Origin: Strobilurus pachycystidiatus
Taxonomy: Eukaryota; Basidiomycota; Agaricomycetes; Agaricales; Physalacriaceae
DNA: 64,000 bases
Assembly: GCA_019915135.1 (NCBI GenBank)
Contig: JAHLMK010000028.1
Location: forward strand, 62,001-126,000
Direction of reading: 5' to 3'
The notes under the pieces were generated by a model. The model did no database searches. It was not told where the DNA came from and saw nothing but the letters and a program-made list of their open reading frames with translations. The translations under genes were made by a program, and so were the position numbers. Shown piece after piece: positions 11,121-22,734 of the stretch; positions within the stretch are counted from its first letter, which is position 1, and the number at the start of each line of letters is the position of its first letter.

Positions 11121-14100
11121 GCAAGTATGTTGACGAAGCCTTGACGCTCTTCTTAGCACTGCCCTGTCGGCTCTTTTCCCGTAATGCCATGACTGCCTGA
11201 TCAGTTTCCTGCCAGTTCCGAGCGCGGTCCAGGATGAGAAGATACTTATCGGGAACAGTGATACGTTCGTCGGTGATTGTGTCAGGCTTTCCACGCCCCT
11301 CACGTCGAACCACAACAACCATCCAAGCAGGCGTCTTCACCCCAGAAACATCCATATCAACCCAGCGAATGGGGCGAACATACTTCCCAATATCCTCACC
11401 TCGAAAGACAAGCCAACAGTGGCCGTCAGCGGGCTTTCGTCCTGGATGTTTCGGTTGGACTTGACTGGGGACTAGAGCTTGGGCTTGCCGTTTGCCCCCC
11501 ACAATACGATATACGCCGACTGCCCCGCTACCAAGAGTGATTTGCTGAATCGTCGTCAGATGCTCTGCCGACCGCTGATTCTTGGAAGGAGCCAGTTTTT
11601 TTTTCACTTCTATACCTGTCGTGTAGACGACGATCTTCAAGTCCCGCAAATAAGGCTGCATGCACCACGCGACTTTGTCGTTGTAGAGAAGGACGGGACG
11701 GCCTAGCTCGTCGCGGTCTTGATTGTCGATAGTCCAAGGAGCTCCCTCGTTCGGCTGTGCGAGTGCTTTGGAGGAGACCGGAGGGTGCACAAAGTAGTTG
11801 TCCGAAGCTTTTGGCTGGCAGGGTGCGCTGAGCTTCACATAGTAAGAAAGCCCAAGCTCCGAATCGTAATATACTTGCTTGCCACGAAATCCACTTTTGT
11901 GGTGGAGGGCGCTGAGGGGATGAACAATTCGAAGAGGCCAGAGTGTCCTATGTACCACTGTCAGTTTGAGTTGGTCTGGTGAAAGGAGAAGCAGTCCTCA
12001 CTCAGGATCTCGGACAAAACTATAACAAAACCACTTCTCCAAAAGTCCTTCCTGAGCTCGCAGGATATCGAAGCGAACGAGTATCTTCAACCCACTGTCG
12101 GTCTTGTCGTCTCGGATGACATCTTCCACTGTCCCTTGTCGTCCTTTGTGCTCGCCCGTGATCAGAACGACGGGGCGGCGACACCAAGGAACGGTGCCAC
12201 TGTACGTCATTTCTGGACGAAAGGTGACTTTGCCGGTGAACAGGCCCTTTTCCGCATCGTACTCTAGCTCGTCATGAAGACGGTTGTAAGGACGACTGGG
12301 TCCTGGGACAGAGGGCGGCGGCGCGAGAGTGAAAACCGGGCGCCCTGTTAAACGCTCAGTGGGTTGGGTGTTGCTCGTGATGTGAACGCAATTGTTCTTG
12401 TGAACTCTGACGACCTGTCGTAACGTTAGTCGACTTTTGAAGGGGGTACGTTGGGCACATACTTGCGGTGAAATCCCCTCGGGATCCTCGCCGATCCAGT
12501 AGATGAGAATGGTGATATGTCGTTCCTGGCGACGTCGCCTAGCCGAAGGTTCTCCTTCAGAGGTAGATTTCCCAGGTATCACCCAACCGTGTGACATCTT
12601 CGTACTGCCGTTCCATATTCCGACCTCCTGCCCCACCTCGAACACACGGACCAAATGCCATCTCTCAATCTCCACGGGGTTCATCCCCTTATCGATGGGC
12701 TGCACCGTGACGGTGTGCGATAGGGTAGTCCTCCCATCCATTTCGTGCAACGCGTGTTGAGTTGACAAGACCCTTCCCTTGAAGCCGTTTCGAAGATCCT
12801 CTACTATTTCCCCAGCTTCAAAGTTCCCATTTTCAGCCGGAGGTAGTAAGGAGAGGGCGCGTCTGACCTGAGGATCCTCGCAGTGTATGAGTTGATCGTG
12901 GATGTGTGGAGGTGAGGAGATGGCGATTGAGATGTGTGTACGCCGGACCTGGATCAAGGCAAGATCCTCCACGAAGACCGTGCTTCCCATTTCCTGGTAA
13001 CGAACTAGACCGTGTTTTGCTTCACTGACGGTCAGTTTGGAGCGAATATCTAGGTGGAGAAGGCGGGGTGGATGTCGAGTACCAGGTGCAGGTGGTATCG
13101 GACGAGGCAAAGTTGTCCAGTTTAGGTCGGTGGGGCGTTTGCCGGATTGAGCTTGCTGTTCCTCTTCCCCAGAAGGGGCGCTCTCGCCTATATGTGCTCG
13201 CTGCCAGCGGAAACTTATCCGTGGTACAATCTTGACCGCGCACCAGACGTTCTTCGAGTCCTTTTGGACCCAACCAATATCACCATCGTATTTTCCTCCT
13301 CTAATAGTGACCCAGCATCTGGTAAACGTCTCTCGTACACCTCGGCTGCTGTGCCATGCGCGTAAACGCTCAGTGGGAGATTGAAGGGGCTGCATGGTTC
13401 GGAGAGAAAGGCCGTATTTCGTATGGCCAAGATCGTCGACAAGGAGTTGAATCAAGGAGTTCATCGTACCCCTAGTGGCAATGTAGATAGAAGGCTGGGA
13501 GGTGGTTTTCGGGCTTGGCCATATATCAATTATGTCGTCTTCAGGACGAGAATCGTGATGAAGGCGACTGGCGATGATCTGAGCAAGAACGTTACGATCC
13601 TCTTGCCTGTCTGTCGAATCTTCTGTCGGTCCATTATGATCCTCTTCGTGTTGGTAGGCCAAAGTAGCGGCATGCTGCCAATTACGATCTCGTCTTCGGG
13701 AAGGTGGGGAATGACGTTTGAATTCCAAGTTGTCCTTGATTAGTTTGGAGACCTCGACTCCGGAGGCTCGATACTGTTGATGGAGTCAATGCTGTTCTTG
13801 TATGAAAGTATTGTAACGTACTCGACAATTTATTCGCCAAATCGTTATATCCTCGTCGGCCGCATCGTAAACACGTGAATGAGGAGCGAACTCGTCCTCA
13901 TCCTCATCATCGTCATGCACCGGGCCTACGGTAGGGCGTGCAGATTCGTTACGTCCATTGTCGTCGTCGCGTATAATAGAAGTCGGGGCTAGAGACTCCA
14001 GCCAAGCATGAAAATGGTTTTCCGATGTCCGCTCCAAGGCAGCAAGTGTCTTCGGGGTAAGCCTGTGAGAGCTGGGGGAGTTGCTTTCGAAATCATGGTC

Positions 14101-14256
14101 TGAAGAGCGAGAAGTATTAGATCTTGGGCAGTGTCGGTCAGGAATGGCTGCACCCTCGAGCGTCGGCTCTTGCTCTTCGTCGTCTAAAATTTCGTCGTCC
14201 TCAGCGTCGTGGGCTTCCAGCGACAGGAATCGTTCTACCGCCGCCGCGTCGGGCAT
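11056..14256 (-). CDS. NGN-KOW (Spt5-like) protein, 1016 residues
   Basis: Exons 14256-13822, 13773-12463, 12414-12002 and 11947-11056 keep one frame for 1016 codons. The introns are 48, 48 and 54 bases; the second is in frame and stop-free but has a GTATGT donor, a CTAAC branch site and CAG acceptor. The N-terminus is acidic (EAHDAEDDEILDDEEQEP). A weak NGN-like region is followed by KOW-type motifs, the clearest being RCWVTIRGGKYDGDIGWV, with another near the end of exon 3 (VVLITGEHKGRQGTVEDV). This arrangement is that of the transcription elongation factor Spt5, but the protein lacks the CTR repeats and is divergent, so it is better called Spt5-like. It is a paralogue of the 51100-54647 gene, sharing the C-terminal block around GKYVRPIRW/GEFMRPIAH. 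The last 20 codons read through the questin-oxidase-like fragment in another frame, which suggests a replaced 3' end. Confidence 0.75.
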
Positions 14257-14729
14257 GACCTATCCTATCAATTTACTAATTAGCGCGCGTCGTGTCTCAT
14301 TTCATGACTTCCAATAGTTGTTTTGGGCCTTCACGCGGCAAGAGAAAACGCTTCGCGTATCGTACTGTAATTTTCATGAATCTGTCCCACTTACCAGGAA
14401 AGGGTGTGGGACGAGGGACCTTATCGCTGGCCCAAAGAAAAGTGGAAAGCTTACCTAATCGCAAAGCACGGCAGGATACAGACGGCCGATTGATGTGCAA
14501 AGTGCATCGGACATTGGCGAACAGTTCAATTGGTCTGGAGTCTCTAGACTCTCACTCTGTGAGGCAAGCTGTGAGGAGTCGTCGGGTTACTCATCGTCTC
14601 TCTCAAAGATGTGGTCTTGGTCGCAAGTGGGTGAATCACTCGTGTGAAGACACGGTCTATTCGGGTGCCCATTTTTGGCCACGCGAGCACGCCATGCCGG
14701 CGCGTAATGTCTCAACAGGAATGCCCTGT
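14257..14729. other. No supported gene
   Basis: Upstream region of the minus-strand NGN-KOW gene and 5' flank of the tRNA-like sequence. A long open frame (14292-14855, plus) crosses the tRNA-like sequence and has no recognisable content; I do not accept it. Confidence 0.4.
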
Positions 14730-14813
14730 AAGACCTTTGGTGTAATGGTAACACGCCTAGACCCATATCTCAATGTTTCTAGGAGTCTCAGGTTCGAATC
14801 CTGGTGTGGTCTT
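14730..14813 (+). tRNA. tRNA-like sequence with intact A and B boxes, anticodon unclear
   Basis: A perfect A box (TGGTGTAATGG, 14738-14748) and B box (GGTTCGAATCC, 14791-14801) are present, and a run of seven T at 14838-14844 can end Pol III transcription. The ends pair (AAGACC with GGTCTT), the D arm GTGT/ACAC and T arm TCAGG/CCTGG pair, and CCTAG/CTAGG pairs as an anticodon stem. The loop is 18 bases, which fits a 7-base loop plus an 11-base intron, but no U is at the position before any anticodon and the acceptor stem is offset. It may be a decayed tRNA gene or the head of a SINE. Confidence 0.4.
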
Positions 14814-14866
14814 CTACACTTTCTCGAGCCGAGAGCCTTTTTTTCTTCTTCTTAAAGAAGAATACC

Positions 14867-14920
14867 TGAAATTTCAATCTTTTCAACCATTCATGAAATT
14901 TCAATCTTTTCAACCATTCA
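14867..14920 (+). repeat. 27-bp perfect tandem duplication
   Basis: Two identical adjacent 27-base units, TGAAATTTCAATC... each ending CCATTCA, lie just after the Pol III-type T run of the tRNA-like sequence. Confidence 0.9.
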
Positions 14921-15078
14921 TGAATCATCAGACATCCTCAACATGCTTTTATTCTCGCAAGAAATGGGAAGTTCATCATTCATGCCTAGTCTCCTTGAAT
15001 GCTCTCATTCCGCCTCACGGTCATGACCGCGAAATTGCAGGCACGTGATGCAGTCGCGTTCATCGATGATCGATTCTT

Positions 15079-15472
15079 ATGCCCCCATCATGGCTGGTGC
15101 CTCCGGATTCCCCTCCCGAAATATTTGGCCGTCTTCTTCCTCCCGCATCACCCCCGAGTCCGATCAAACCACTACCTCGGCTGGAGCCCGGACCAAGCCC
15201 AGAGAAGTTACCATTGCGCGCCCAAGTCAAGCGCAAGGGTGTACGGGGTCCACGCCCACAGGCTGCTGGTCCCAAACGCCGACGCCTCTCCTCTCCATCA
15301 CCGCCCGCTGGCACTTCCCTACCCGAGCCCACTCACTATAGGCCTAACGAGATTGTAACGAGATCACCACGGATGTGCCGCAGGCTATAGCCGCTGCTGC
15401 AGGCGCACTCTAGCAAACTGAGTTGGAATATCCTCGCAATCAACCCGCTGATGAGACCGACACTGCCGATGC
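15079..15472 (+). other. Pro-rich coding-like segment upstream of the SWIM gene
   Basis: One frame from 15079 to about 15360 is very rich in Pro and basic residues with a nuclear-localisation-like GPKRRRLSSP. It is then lost: the continuing coding-like frame (ITTDVPQAIAAAA) contains an in-frame TAG near 15412. It may be the N-terminal part of the SWIM-finger gene that follows, broken by a frameshift and a stop, or a separate 5' exon. Confidence 0.35.
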
Positions 15473-16076
15473 ATGTCCATCTCAGGACGCCCCACCAACG
15501 ACGACATATGGCTACTTGAGGACGGTCCCACAAACTACGACGATGACGACACGGCGTCTGACAGCAAGACGCTTGAACGGAATCCAAACGACGAGGAAAT
15601 GTATATGGACTTCATGCAAGGAGTGGACGGCGAGTATGTCTTATTCACCCGCATCATGAGGAATTGCTGTGTGGTGCAGGGATGGGACGTCTCTCGTCGG
15701 AAGGCTGTGGTATGTGCATTTTTTGTACGAAGAGAATTATCTCATTTCTCCCAGTCCCGCTGGTATCACCTCCAATTTGCTCGTATCGGTGAAAGGCTCA
15801 GTGTCTCCTGCAAATGCCCGCTGGCTGATCATGTTCGGACGATGTGCGTGCACGAACAGTACGTTCGTGAGTTCCAGGCCTATTTGCCTGAAAACGAACC
15901 GGACGAATGTATGATCTGAAGTATCTTCTTTGAGTAACACACGCTAATGTCCAAGGCCAGATGAGAATCCTCACCTTGTCTTTCGCGAGTTTCAGACCGA
16001 AACTATGTATCACAGTCTTTTTTCCGTTGGACCCAGGGACTCACCCTTCCGGACCTTCGTGGAACACACCGCCTAA
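15473..16076 (+). CDS. SWIM-type zinc-finger protein, possibly decaying
   Basis: From the ATG at 15473 the frame gives an acidic N-terminus (DDDDTASDSK), a folded block (MDFMQGVDGEYVLF; GWDVSRRKAV) and the sequence SCKCPLADHVRTMCVHEQYV, which carries the CxCx9CxH pattern of a SWIM zinc finger. SWIM domains bind DNA or protein and are common in transposase-related proteins. An intron of about 50 bases starts at GTATGA near 15910, and the second exon (NPHLVFREFQTETMYH) ends at TAA 16076. Just after it, another frame reads DDGTWICKRDSRGN, like a continuation, so a frameshift near 16075 may have shortened the gene. The neighbour on the opposite strand is the MYND gene. No transposase core is visible nearby. 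Confidence 0.5.
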
Positions 16077-16343
16077 CATCTGACGATGGAACATGGATCT
16101 GCAAGCGAGATTCTCGAGGCAACTATTTCTTCTATTCAGAGTCTTCCACGTAGACGTCTGTCCGTCCGAGTCGATGATCGAAGAACTCACAATTCGAAGA
16201 GTCGGCCTCCCAGGGAACGTGAAATTCAATGAATGAAAACTACAAGGAGGTCTACGTGCAGGGGTAGGCAGAAGTCCAACATTCTTGATGTGTGCGCTAA
16301 TTCTCATCGTGCATCGAGTACCGCGTACATACACCACATATCT

Positions 16344-17683
16344 TTATACAACATCTCCATCCACAATCTCTTTCAAGATGTCCAACCATTCGCAGTGGTA
16401 CATCCCCCGGACGTCGCGCTGATGCAACACAACACTATAGAGGCTCTCCGGGAACGGTACATCGCGTATTGTGATGATTGTGCGTATGACTTGAGATTGC
16501 TGGAGAAGCATTGAGTGAAACTGATGCTTTCCAAGGGGGTATATATCCATGTGGAAAAGTTTCTGGACCTCGGATAGGGAATGTACCGCCGCGTTCAGGA
16601 TGGAATGGGAGAACTTGAGTCCTGGGCGTTCCTCTGATTCGATTTCGAGAACAAGGCAGTGCGTTACTTGTTATGCAAGTACAATGAGTACATGGAATGG
16701 CAGGAATCGGCGTACTCACTCAGCTTTTTGGGATGCTTCTTGAGCTCCATGGCTCGCCATGCCGCAGTTCCAATAACCTCACCATTTTTCTCTGCCCAAC
16801 GCTTTAAGGCATCAAGCTTCGCACGAGTCTTCTCAACGCTGGACCCCACAGGGTGAAGATACCTATAGACGGAGGAATTTTTCCCGGTACTGACGCCCGC
16901 CCGCAGCATCTCCATCCAGTCACAATCCATAGTAGGCCACAATCGACTGCGCATTTGAGCCCCGCCCCAATTGACTGCATGCGTGTACGTGTTGAGCATG
17001 CCAGGACACCCATCATCAACGATGCAGATCCGCGCGAATCCGTCTTCGGGCTCTGGACATTCCACACCACACACTCGCTTGTAATCGTTGTCCGTGACGC
17101 AGGCGGCAGACCGTAATTGGTATTCAAAGCTCGAGTTCACCCCGTCAGCATCTGCCTTTCCTTCAAGATCAAGGTGTACAAGAAACAAGTGGGTCGCTAA
17201 TCAATCGTCTCAGCAAGCAGAAGCGATTTCTTACTATACTCGCCTGAAACATTGTGGTCCGTTCCAACACCCAATGCCCAACTGGCTGGGACGTGGCAGA
17301 CCTTGACAACATTTCTCCTGCACCACTGGATGAAGTCTACGTAACGGCGCCCGAAGCCTAGCTTTTCAGAAATTTGTTGTTGTTTCCGATAGAGGCGGCA
17401 TTGAATCTTATGAGATGGCCAATCAATTCGCTGACATTGATCTCCCTAAATCAATATATCGGTAAGTAGCGTACTTGCAGACTTGTGTGCGAGATCTTAC
17501 ACAATATGTTGCCAACTGGCAGCTGGAACATTGCGATAGTCTCTTGATATCTTTTTCAAGACACTTTGAGCAGCTTGGAGGTCCAGTCACATGAATTACA
17601 TTGAGATGGCGGTCACAATGGTCGCAGATTGTGTTCCTGGGCATCCGGATTTCTGTCAGAGAGTCAGACATGACGGATGACAA
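16344..17683 (-). CDS. MYND-type zinc-finger protein
   Basis: Starting at ATG 17683, exon 1 ends at a GTAAGA donor near 17500. The second exon completes the finger (GDQCQRIDWPSHKIQC). The ligands fit a full MYND domain: Cys 38, 41, 52, 55, 61 and 65, His 73 and Cys 77. A third join, best made with a GC-AG intron (CAG/GCGAGT), leads into a long exon (17196-16720) and a 52-base GTGAGT intron near 16720 into the last exon, which stops at 16344. The protein is about 370 residues. The C-terminal half contains EYQLRSAACVTDNDY and IRDVPFPESLYSVVL blocks typical, as I recall, of the many MYND proteins of mushrooms, whose role is unknown beyond likely protein-protein contacts. All joins keep the frame, so the gene appears intact. 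Confidence 0.75.
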
Positions 17684-17789
17684 AGGAAAGAGGTAAAGCC
17701 GGAGTTCAGTCTTTCACGTCATCACCATGATGTGCGCCAGGCTTCTTTTGAGACAAGCGCTCTCCTCAGCACCACCTCCGGTATTTCAG

Positions 17790-18440
17790 CGTCTTGTGAT
17801 GATCAACACACCTTGTCCACTTCCTACGCTAACCTGGAACTTCCCCTCGGCCTATTTTCTCTTCTGCTTTTGTCCTTCTTCGCGCTCGCCGCTGGCTGCT
17901 GATGGACCACCTGCGATATGGCGAGTTCGGTCTGTCACCATGTTCGTACATGCTATGCTTACATTGTCCCAGATCTTCGAACCTCATCACCATCTTCTTC
18001 TCGCCGCCTTCGTACTGGCCGAAATCTGCTATGCCTTGCCTCTCATCGGATCCATCTAGATGCCCGCTTCTTTGGCTTCATCGTTGCCTGGTGGTCCTGC
18101 ACGGCTTGGATACCATTCGCTGCCGGCAGAACAAAATGTCAATTGGCGCGCATTCATGTGGGCGGTTTCCGAAACTATGCTGTAAGCTCTCGGCCGGATT
18201 GATGATGGTCAACTTCTGCTGCTCTGTGCCATCTGGCTTCCCATAGGTGTTCCTTCAGTCGTACGGATTCTGAAGCGCTAGCGAGGTCTTCACTTGACTT
18301 GTAAGATCATAGTGTCCTTCCAAAGTCTCCGCGGCCATTGCTTACCCGTGTGCAGACACTGGAACTGGTGCACCTGCCGGCTGGAATTGTATTCTCTGCT
18401 TGTTCCTATGCTTATCTAGTACGTATACATGTTTTGACCC
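17790..18440 (+). pseudogene. Amino-acid permease (APC family) remnant
   Basis: Pieces in different frames align in order with fungal amino-acid/choline permeases as I know them: FVLAEICYALPLIGSI (about 18010-18058), ARFFGFIVAWWSCTAWIPFAA (18064-18126), NWRAFMWAVSETML (about 18144-18185), CAIWLPIGVP and TGTGAPAGWN (about 18355-18385). These correspond to transmembrane helices 2-3 and the following loops. Frame changes and stops separate them and the rest of the 12-helix protein is missing. Some breaks may be introns, but an in-frame TAG after GSI and the missing ends make this a pseudogene fragment. It lies next to another host-gene fragment (myosin-motor chitin synthase) on the opposite strand. 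Confidence 0.6.
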
Positions 18441-18879
18441 CTGCAGAGACCTCACGCAGGTCGAATGAATAAACTACATGAGCGCCTTGACGAGTCAAAT
18501 CAGTGAGCGACGACACAGTAGGATGACCGTGAACGAAGGGCTTCTAGTTTGCACCGCAGTTTGATATGAGTGACTGGGAGATAATTCTGCGCAGCGCAGT
18601 GAAAGGCATGCGGTGAAGAACCGGAGGAGATTCACAGGGAGAAATGATATCAGACAGGGCTTGAAAGTGCGCCTTTGAATCGTTCACCGAGACGCGCAGG
18701 AAATCAACCACATTTCAAGACACACATAATGATATACAACATAGAATGATACAACAGAATGTTCGTGCCGTTGATGCTATGAGTGACTGTCATTGTAAGG
18801 AGCAAGTTTCTCTTCACAAAAGACGTTGAGCCCATGTACCGTGGGTCGGCTTCCGTCGGAACTGCAATAAGCAGAACGT

Positions 18880-18955
18880 CATGTAAGGTCTCGAGCTGGT
18901 CTCGACTGGATCTTGAGAGAGTCTCGAGACAAAATCTCGGCCATCGGCCATCCTG
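18880..18955. repeat. Dispersed palindromic repeat built on GTCTCGAGAC
   Basis: This stretch contains several copies of the self-complementary core TCTCGAGA and ends in the duplicated ATCGGCCATCGGCCAT on the reverse side. A closely similar arrangement lies at 38595-38650 and a shorter one at 20195-20245. Confidence 0.7.
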
Positions 18956-19925
18956 AATCGGCGGGTACAGCGTTGGATTGTCCATCGTCGCAATAGCCAG
19001 CAGCGCAATCCCATCACCGACCATCTGCCCATCCCACACCATCCTCAAACACATGCCGCTGCACATACGAATGCAACAGCTCCTCCGCAAAGTTGATGCA
19101 GAACTCGTCGAAGCCATTCGTGCCAGACTGAGATGCAGCGATGAGTGGAGCTTGCCCACCCAGCGACCTTGATTGGGTCCCTGATGGCCCATGCGTCTGG
19201 AAAGCGGAATGGAGGAAGATAGAAATCCGACTGGCCGGCGGGGCGTCCTTTGAGCTAGGTACAAGCTTGTGGTTGACGGTCTCGACGATATAGGCAAAAA
19301 GGATAGTGTAGAGGGTGAGGGTCTAGGGGAGCTCTTCGGCATTTACGCTGAGGAAGCGGGAAAGTGGTCGAGGGCCTGAGGCGTTGGCAACGTAACGTGC
19401 AAAGTCGTGATGGTCGCTGTCGAGGAACTGGAGGTTGCCGAGCTCGAGAATGGCGATGATGAGGGCGAAGATGGATGACATGAGTCTTGGCTGAAAGCTC
19501 GCCATGCAATCGCCATGGCTATGAGTCATGGCTGAACGAGGAAGACGGTAGGTGCCCGAGGAAGAGAAGAGTGCATAGTCAGATGGATCCTCGATGATCA
19601 GTGTGTCCCGCTCGAATATATGGTATGACCGTTCTTCATGGACAAGGCGGTTGAAACGGGATTTGCCCAGACCAAAAGCAAGGACCGTTGAAGTGCGTCT
19701 TCAGGTAGCAGATGTGGCGGACGGCGTTGGACGAGATGAGCGTCTTTGCATTCCCAAACGAGTCGAGGACGGTGGAGACGGCCTTGACCTGGTCCGCGAC
19801 TTTGCCCTCGTGGCTCGAGAGTTGCAGTAGCAGCTGGTTGACGATGAGCCCTCAGCCATATGCTCGACGATTTGCCCGACTCGGTGCCTCTGCCGAACAC
19901 AACCATTAGTACCGCGCAGGACAGC
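18945..19925 (-). pseudogene. Myosin-motor domain of a chitin synthase, degraded fragment
   Basis: On the minus strand a P-loop-like TESGKSSS (about 19870) is followed in other frames by NQLLLQLSSHEGKVADQVKA, VSTVLDSFGNAKTLISSNA, LTFGLGKSRFNRLVHEERSY (first residue read as Ala here), EDPSDYALFSSSGTYRLP, FALIIAILELGNLQFLDS and NGFDEFCINFAEELLHSYV. That is the order of the myosin-like head of basidiomycete class V-type chitin synthases, proteins that move along actin and make cell-wall chitin. Only the head is present; there is no chitin synthase catalytic domain, and stops or frame shifts occur (for example a stop after NAEELP). A few breaks may be original introns. The fragment is a non-functional copy. 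Confidence 0.75.
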
Positions 19926-20194
19926 GACGAACCGGCGAACACACCTCGACACCAGCGCCTGGCTCTAGTTCTGCTTCCGCATGATGAGGCACATGCGTGA
20001 CGCCAGCTCGTAGAGATGCGACTGTCGGGCGTGTTCACGGTCATGGACAGGCTCGTAAGTATCCTTGTAAGTAGTACAACTTGAGGTTGTAGTACCGGTC
20101 CGCCTAGCTCCGGATTTCACTACCTCTGCCACGTGGTCCGTTGGCAATTACGCAAGACAGTGACACTGACAAAGCTTGGACTCGGAGCATCACC

Positions 20195-20245
20195 TCATCT
20201 CGAAACAGTCTCGAGAGTCTCGAGACAGTAATGAGCAAAGGTGTG
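20195..20245. repeat. Copy of the TCTCGAGA palindromic repeat
   Basis: Three near-copies of TCTCGAGAC follow each other here. The surrounding stretch, 19926-20795, has no supported gene; an open frame at 20314-20643 has no recognisable motif. Confidence 0.6.
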
Positions 20246-20795
20246 GGGCGCACTGCTTTAACTAAATCGGCCTGATAATCTATACAGTAGCCGAAGAGCC
20301 TTTCATACAACGGGTGTTCCGGAATCTAGATTCAACCGGGCACGGAGCAGACATATTTCTACGCGAGGGAGAGGAGATAGTGGATGGAAGACTTCCATCC
20401 TCCTGGTGGACCCGTATAATGCCTCTTCTCGTCGACCACTCTTTCGAATTGCCTCAGACGCGTATGCGGGCAGCGACTCTCCGCCCACTCCAAATCGCCA
20501 TTCCCCATCAACAGAGTGAAATCGATACCAATATAAGGGAACTAAGGAGGAGGGTAGTTGTTGAGAGAAGCAGAGTGAATGGTGTCGTTAAGAGGTCAGT
20601 CAAGCTGTTGTATCATTGTCTTGTGGTAGCGAATGAACCGTGCTAGGGAACTTGAGCCTTCACATGTTGTGGATAATAATACAGCGTACACAAAATCCTT
20701 CTCGTGCCTCTTTTTGACATTCAAAGACAAGCTTTAGATCGAGGAAAAGAATGAAGGTAGCAATAGAGCAGACAGCTCCATCCCCGGACGGCACA

Positions 20796-22734
20796 ATGGA
20801 GACGTACGGGTGATACACTAGTCTCTTGTCGACGCATGGTTCAACACATTTTACTAGGTCACCGACAACAATCTACGACATGTCCCCGAACGCCGAAGGT
20901 GTCCCATTCCTCGAAGGTGGAGAGGAAGTGTGTTGGATAGGCAATGCAGGGTCTGTTGTGCGCGCTCGCGCCCCGACCTACATAGAAGATGGGAAAGAGA
21001 CCTTGGGAAAGGTTGGCGATTGATACATTCATCGACACCACTATTTACATTGTGTTTTCGTTTTCTGATAGGTTGCCGCTGTCGTCAAAGAGATTGCGAA
21101 GTTCGGACATGTGGAGGTTTCTACACCTGACATACTGGTTATTCAACAAGGGAGACAGACAAAATCCGACGTTGAACGCATTGTCAGAAAACATGTTTCG
21201 GAAAGCACACCCGTGCTTCTGATGGGCGATCGACTGCAGGATTGTTGGAGGGCAGGTCTTTCGGATGAGAAATTGGATGACTACGACGTTTGGCCAAACA
21301 GACAGTGCGAAGTCTTTGGTAAATAACACGTATATCTTCCTTGGAGTCTTCTGAATGTTCATAGACCTCGTGGAGCAAGAAAAAGAACTTGCAGACTCAG
21401 ACTCTGTTCCAGACGACAACAGATTCTCCGCCACACCGCCGCAAGCCACACTGCCAACGATTTCTGCACAACCTGAGGTTGAGACAATGTATAGCCCGCG
21501 TCTCAAAATGGAGTTTCGAGAGTTCAAGCGATCTGTAACGGAGGAAGGGCGAGTACGATTCATTCTGGACCTCCCAACCAACAAGGCCAGCGGCATTCCA
21601 CATGGGTAAATGGCAGACGCCTTTCTCCTTTCTCCTTTCTCGTCACATGCACTGATTATGAGCATTTATACAGGAAACTAGATGATTGCGCCCGAGCATT
21701 TGACAATACAAAGGCATTCGATGACTCGTTGACTTGGCCGGATGCCGTCTGGGGCTTGGCACACGCCGCTGGATCCTTGTCCTGGTGGCATCACGACGGA
21801 GATGGCAAAATGACAACCGTAGATGCGATCACCGGCGCCAAATTATGGACAATGTTCATACCAAAAGCCACGCTGTCTATGGAGGACCTCAGAGATATCA
21901 CAGTGTGGCTCACTCGGCGGAAAGTTCATCTACCAAAGGCCGAGTTCGGGTCTATCGTGACTGTACTACTGCTACCTGGGGACACTCTGTCAGTATGAAC
22001 TCTGTGGAGTTTCTTCTTTGTCCGAACTCATAGATGTTTCAAAGATTCATGCCACCGGGAACCGTACACCTAGTCTACACGCCTGTACCGTCCATCTTCC
22101 GCGGCTCGTCCTTTTGGACAATGGAGTCCCTACACCTTACTCACTGGTCACGAGAGGTGGACGCCGACCATGGAGATTCAACGACTAACATCGCCCATTC
22201 AGACGAGGATATTTTCCGCAGTCTGGTGAGACTAGCGCTTTCGCTGCCGCTAGCCACCCATCTATGTCAGTGAACAGCATTCGGTCCTCTCATACGCTAA
22301 CATCTGCAGCAGCCATACATCGAAGGCCAATTTTATCTCTCTACAATATGTTGGTCAACAGTGACAAGTTCATATCCATGCATGTCCAACATCCAAACTA
22401 CCCTTCGAGCTCAGAGGTTGACACATGCACAACCTCGTCAGCTCTGGAAACCGCTTTGTCCAAAAAAAGGAAACTCATCGACGAAAGAATACGGGAGAAT
22501 ATACCAGAGTCTCACTACGAGGTCGCTGTCAATATTTTAGAAGATATCCTGAGGGTTCACCTCAAGAGGATTGCGCCTAAAACGAAGCCCGGTGCGAAGG
22601 CAGCCAAATGGATCCTTGCAGAGCTGGAGTGTTCGAACTGGTGCCATCCGGGAGCCAAGATTGAACTCGACCACGTTCAATTACAGGCTAACTACCCAGT
22701 TGCTTATAAGTCAAATAATCAAATCGTCAATTAA
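20796..22734 (+). CDS. JmjC-like 2-oxoglutarate/Fe(II) oxygenase, 538 residues
   Basis: Seven exons (20796-20809, 20858-21011, 21072-21318, 21365-21605, 21674-21988, 22045-22265, 22310-22734) sum to exactly 539 codons with consensus splice sites. The centre has the JmjC signature: SWWHHDGDG gives the HxD iron ligands (His258, Asp260), GAKLW gives the Lys (275) expected to hold 2-oxoglutarate, and LPGDTLFMPPGTVHLVYTP gives the distal His (332). JmjC enzymes hydroxylate proteins and often demethylate histone lysines. The N-terminal part is unlike PHD or JmjN domains and the substrate is unknown. The C-terminal 140 residues are helical and basic (KKRKLIDERIREN). No break is visible, so the gene seems intact. 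It lies 0.9 kb before a small gene and a chromodomain gene on the opposite strand. Confidence 0.75.
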
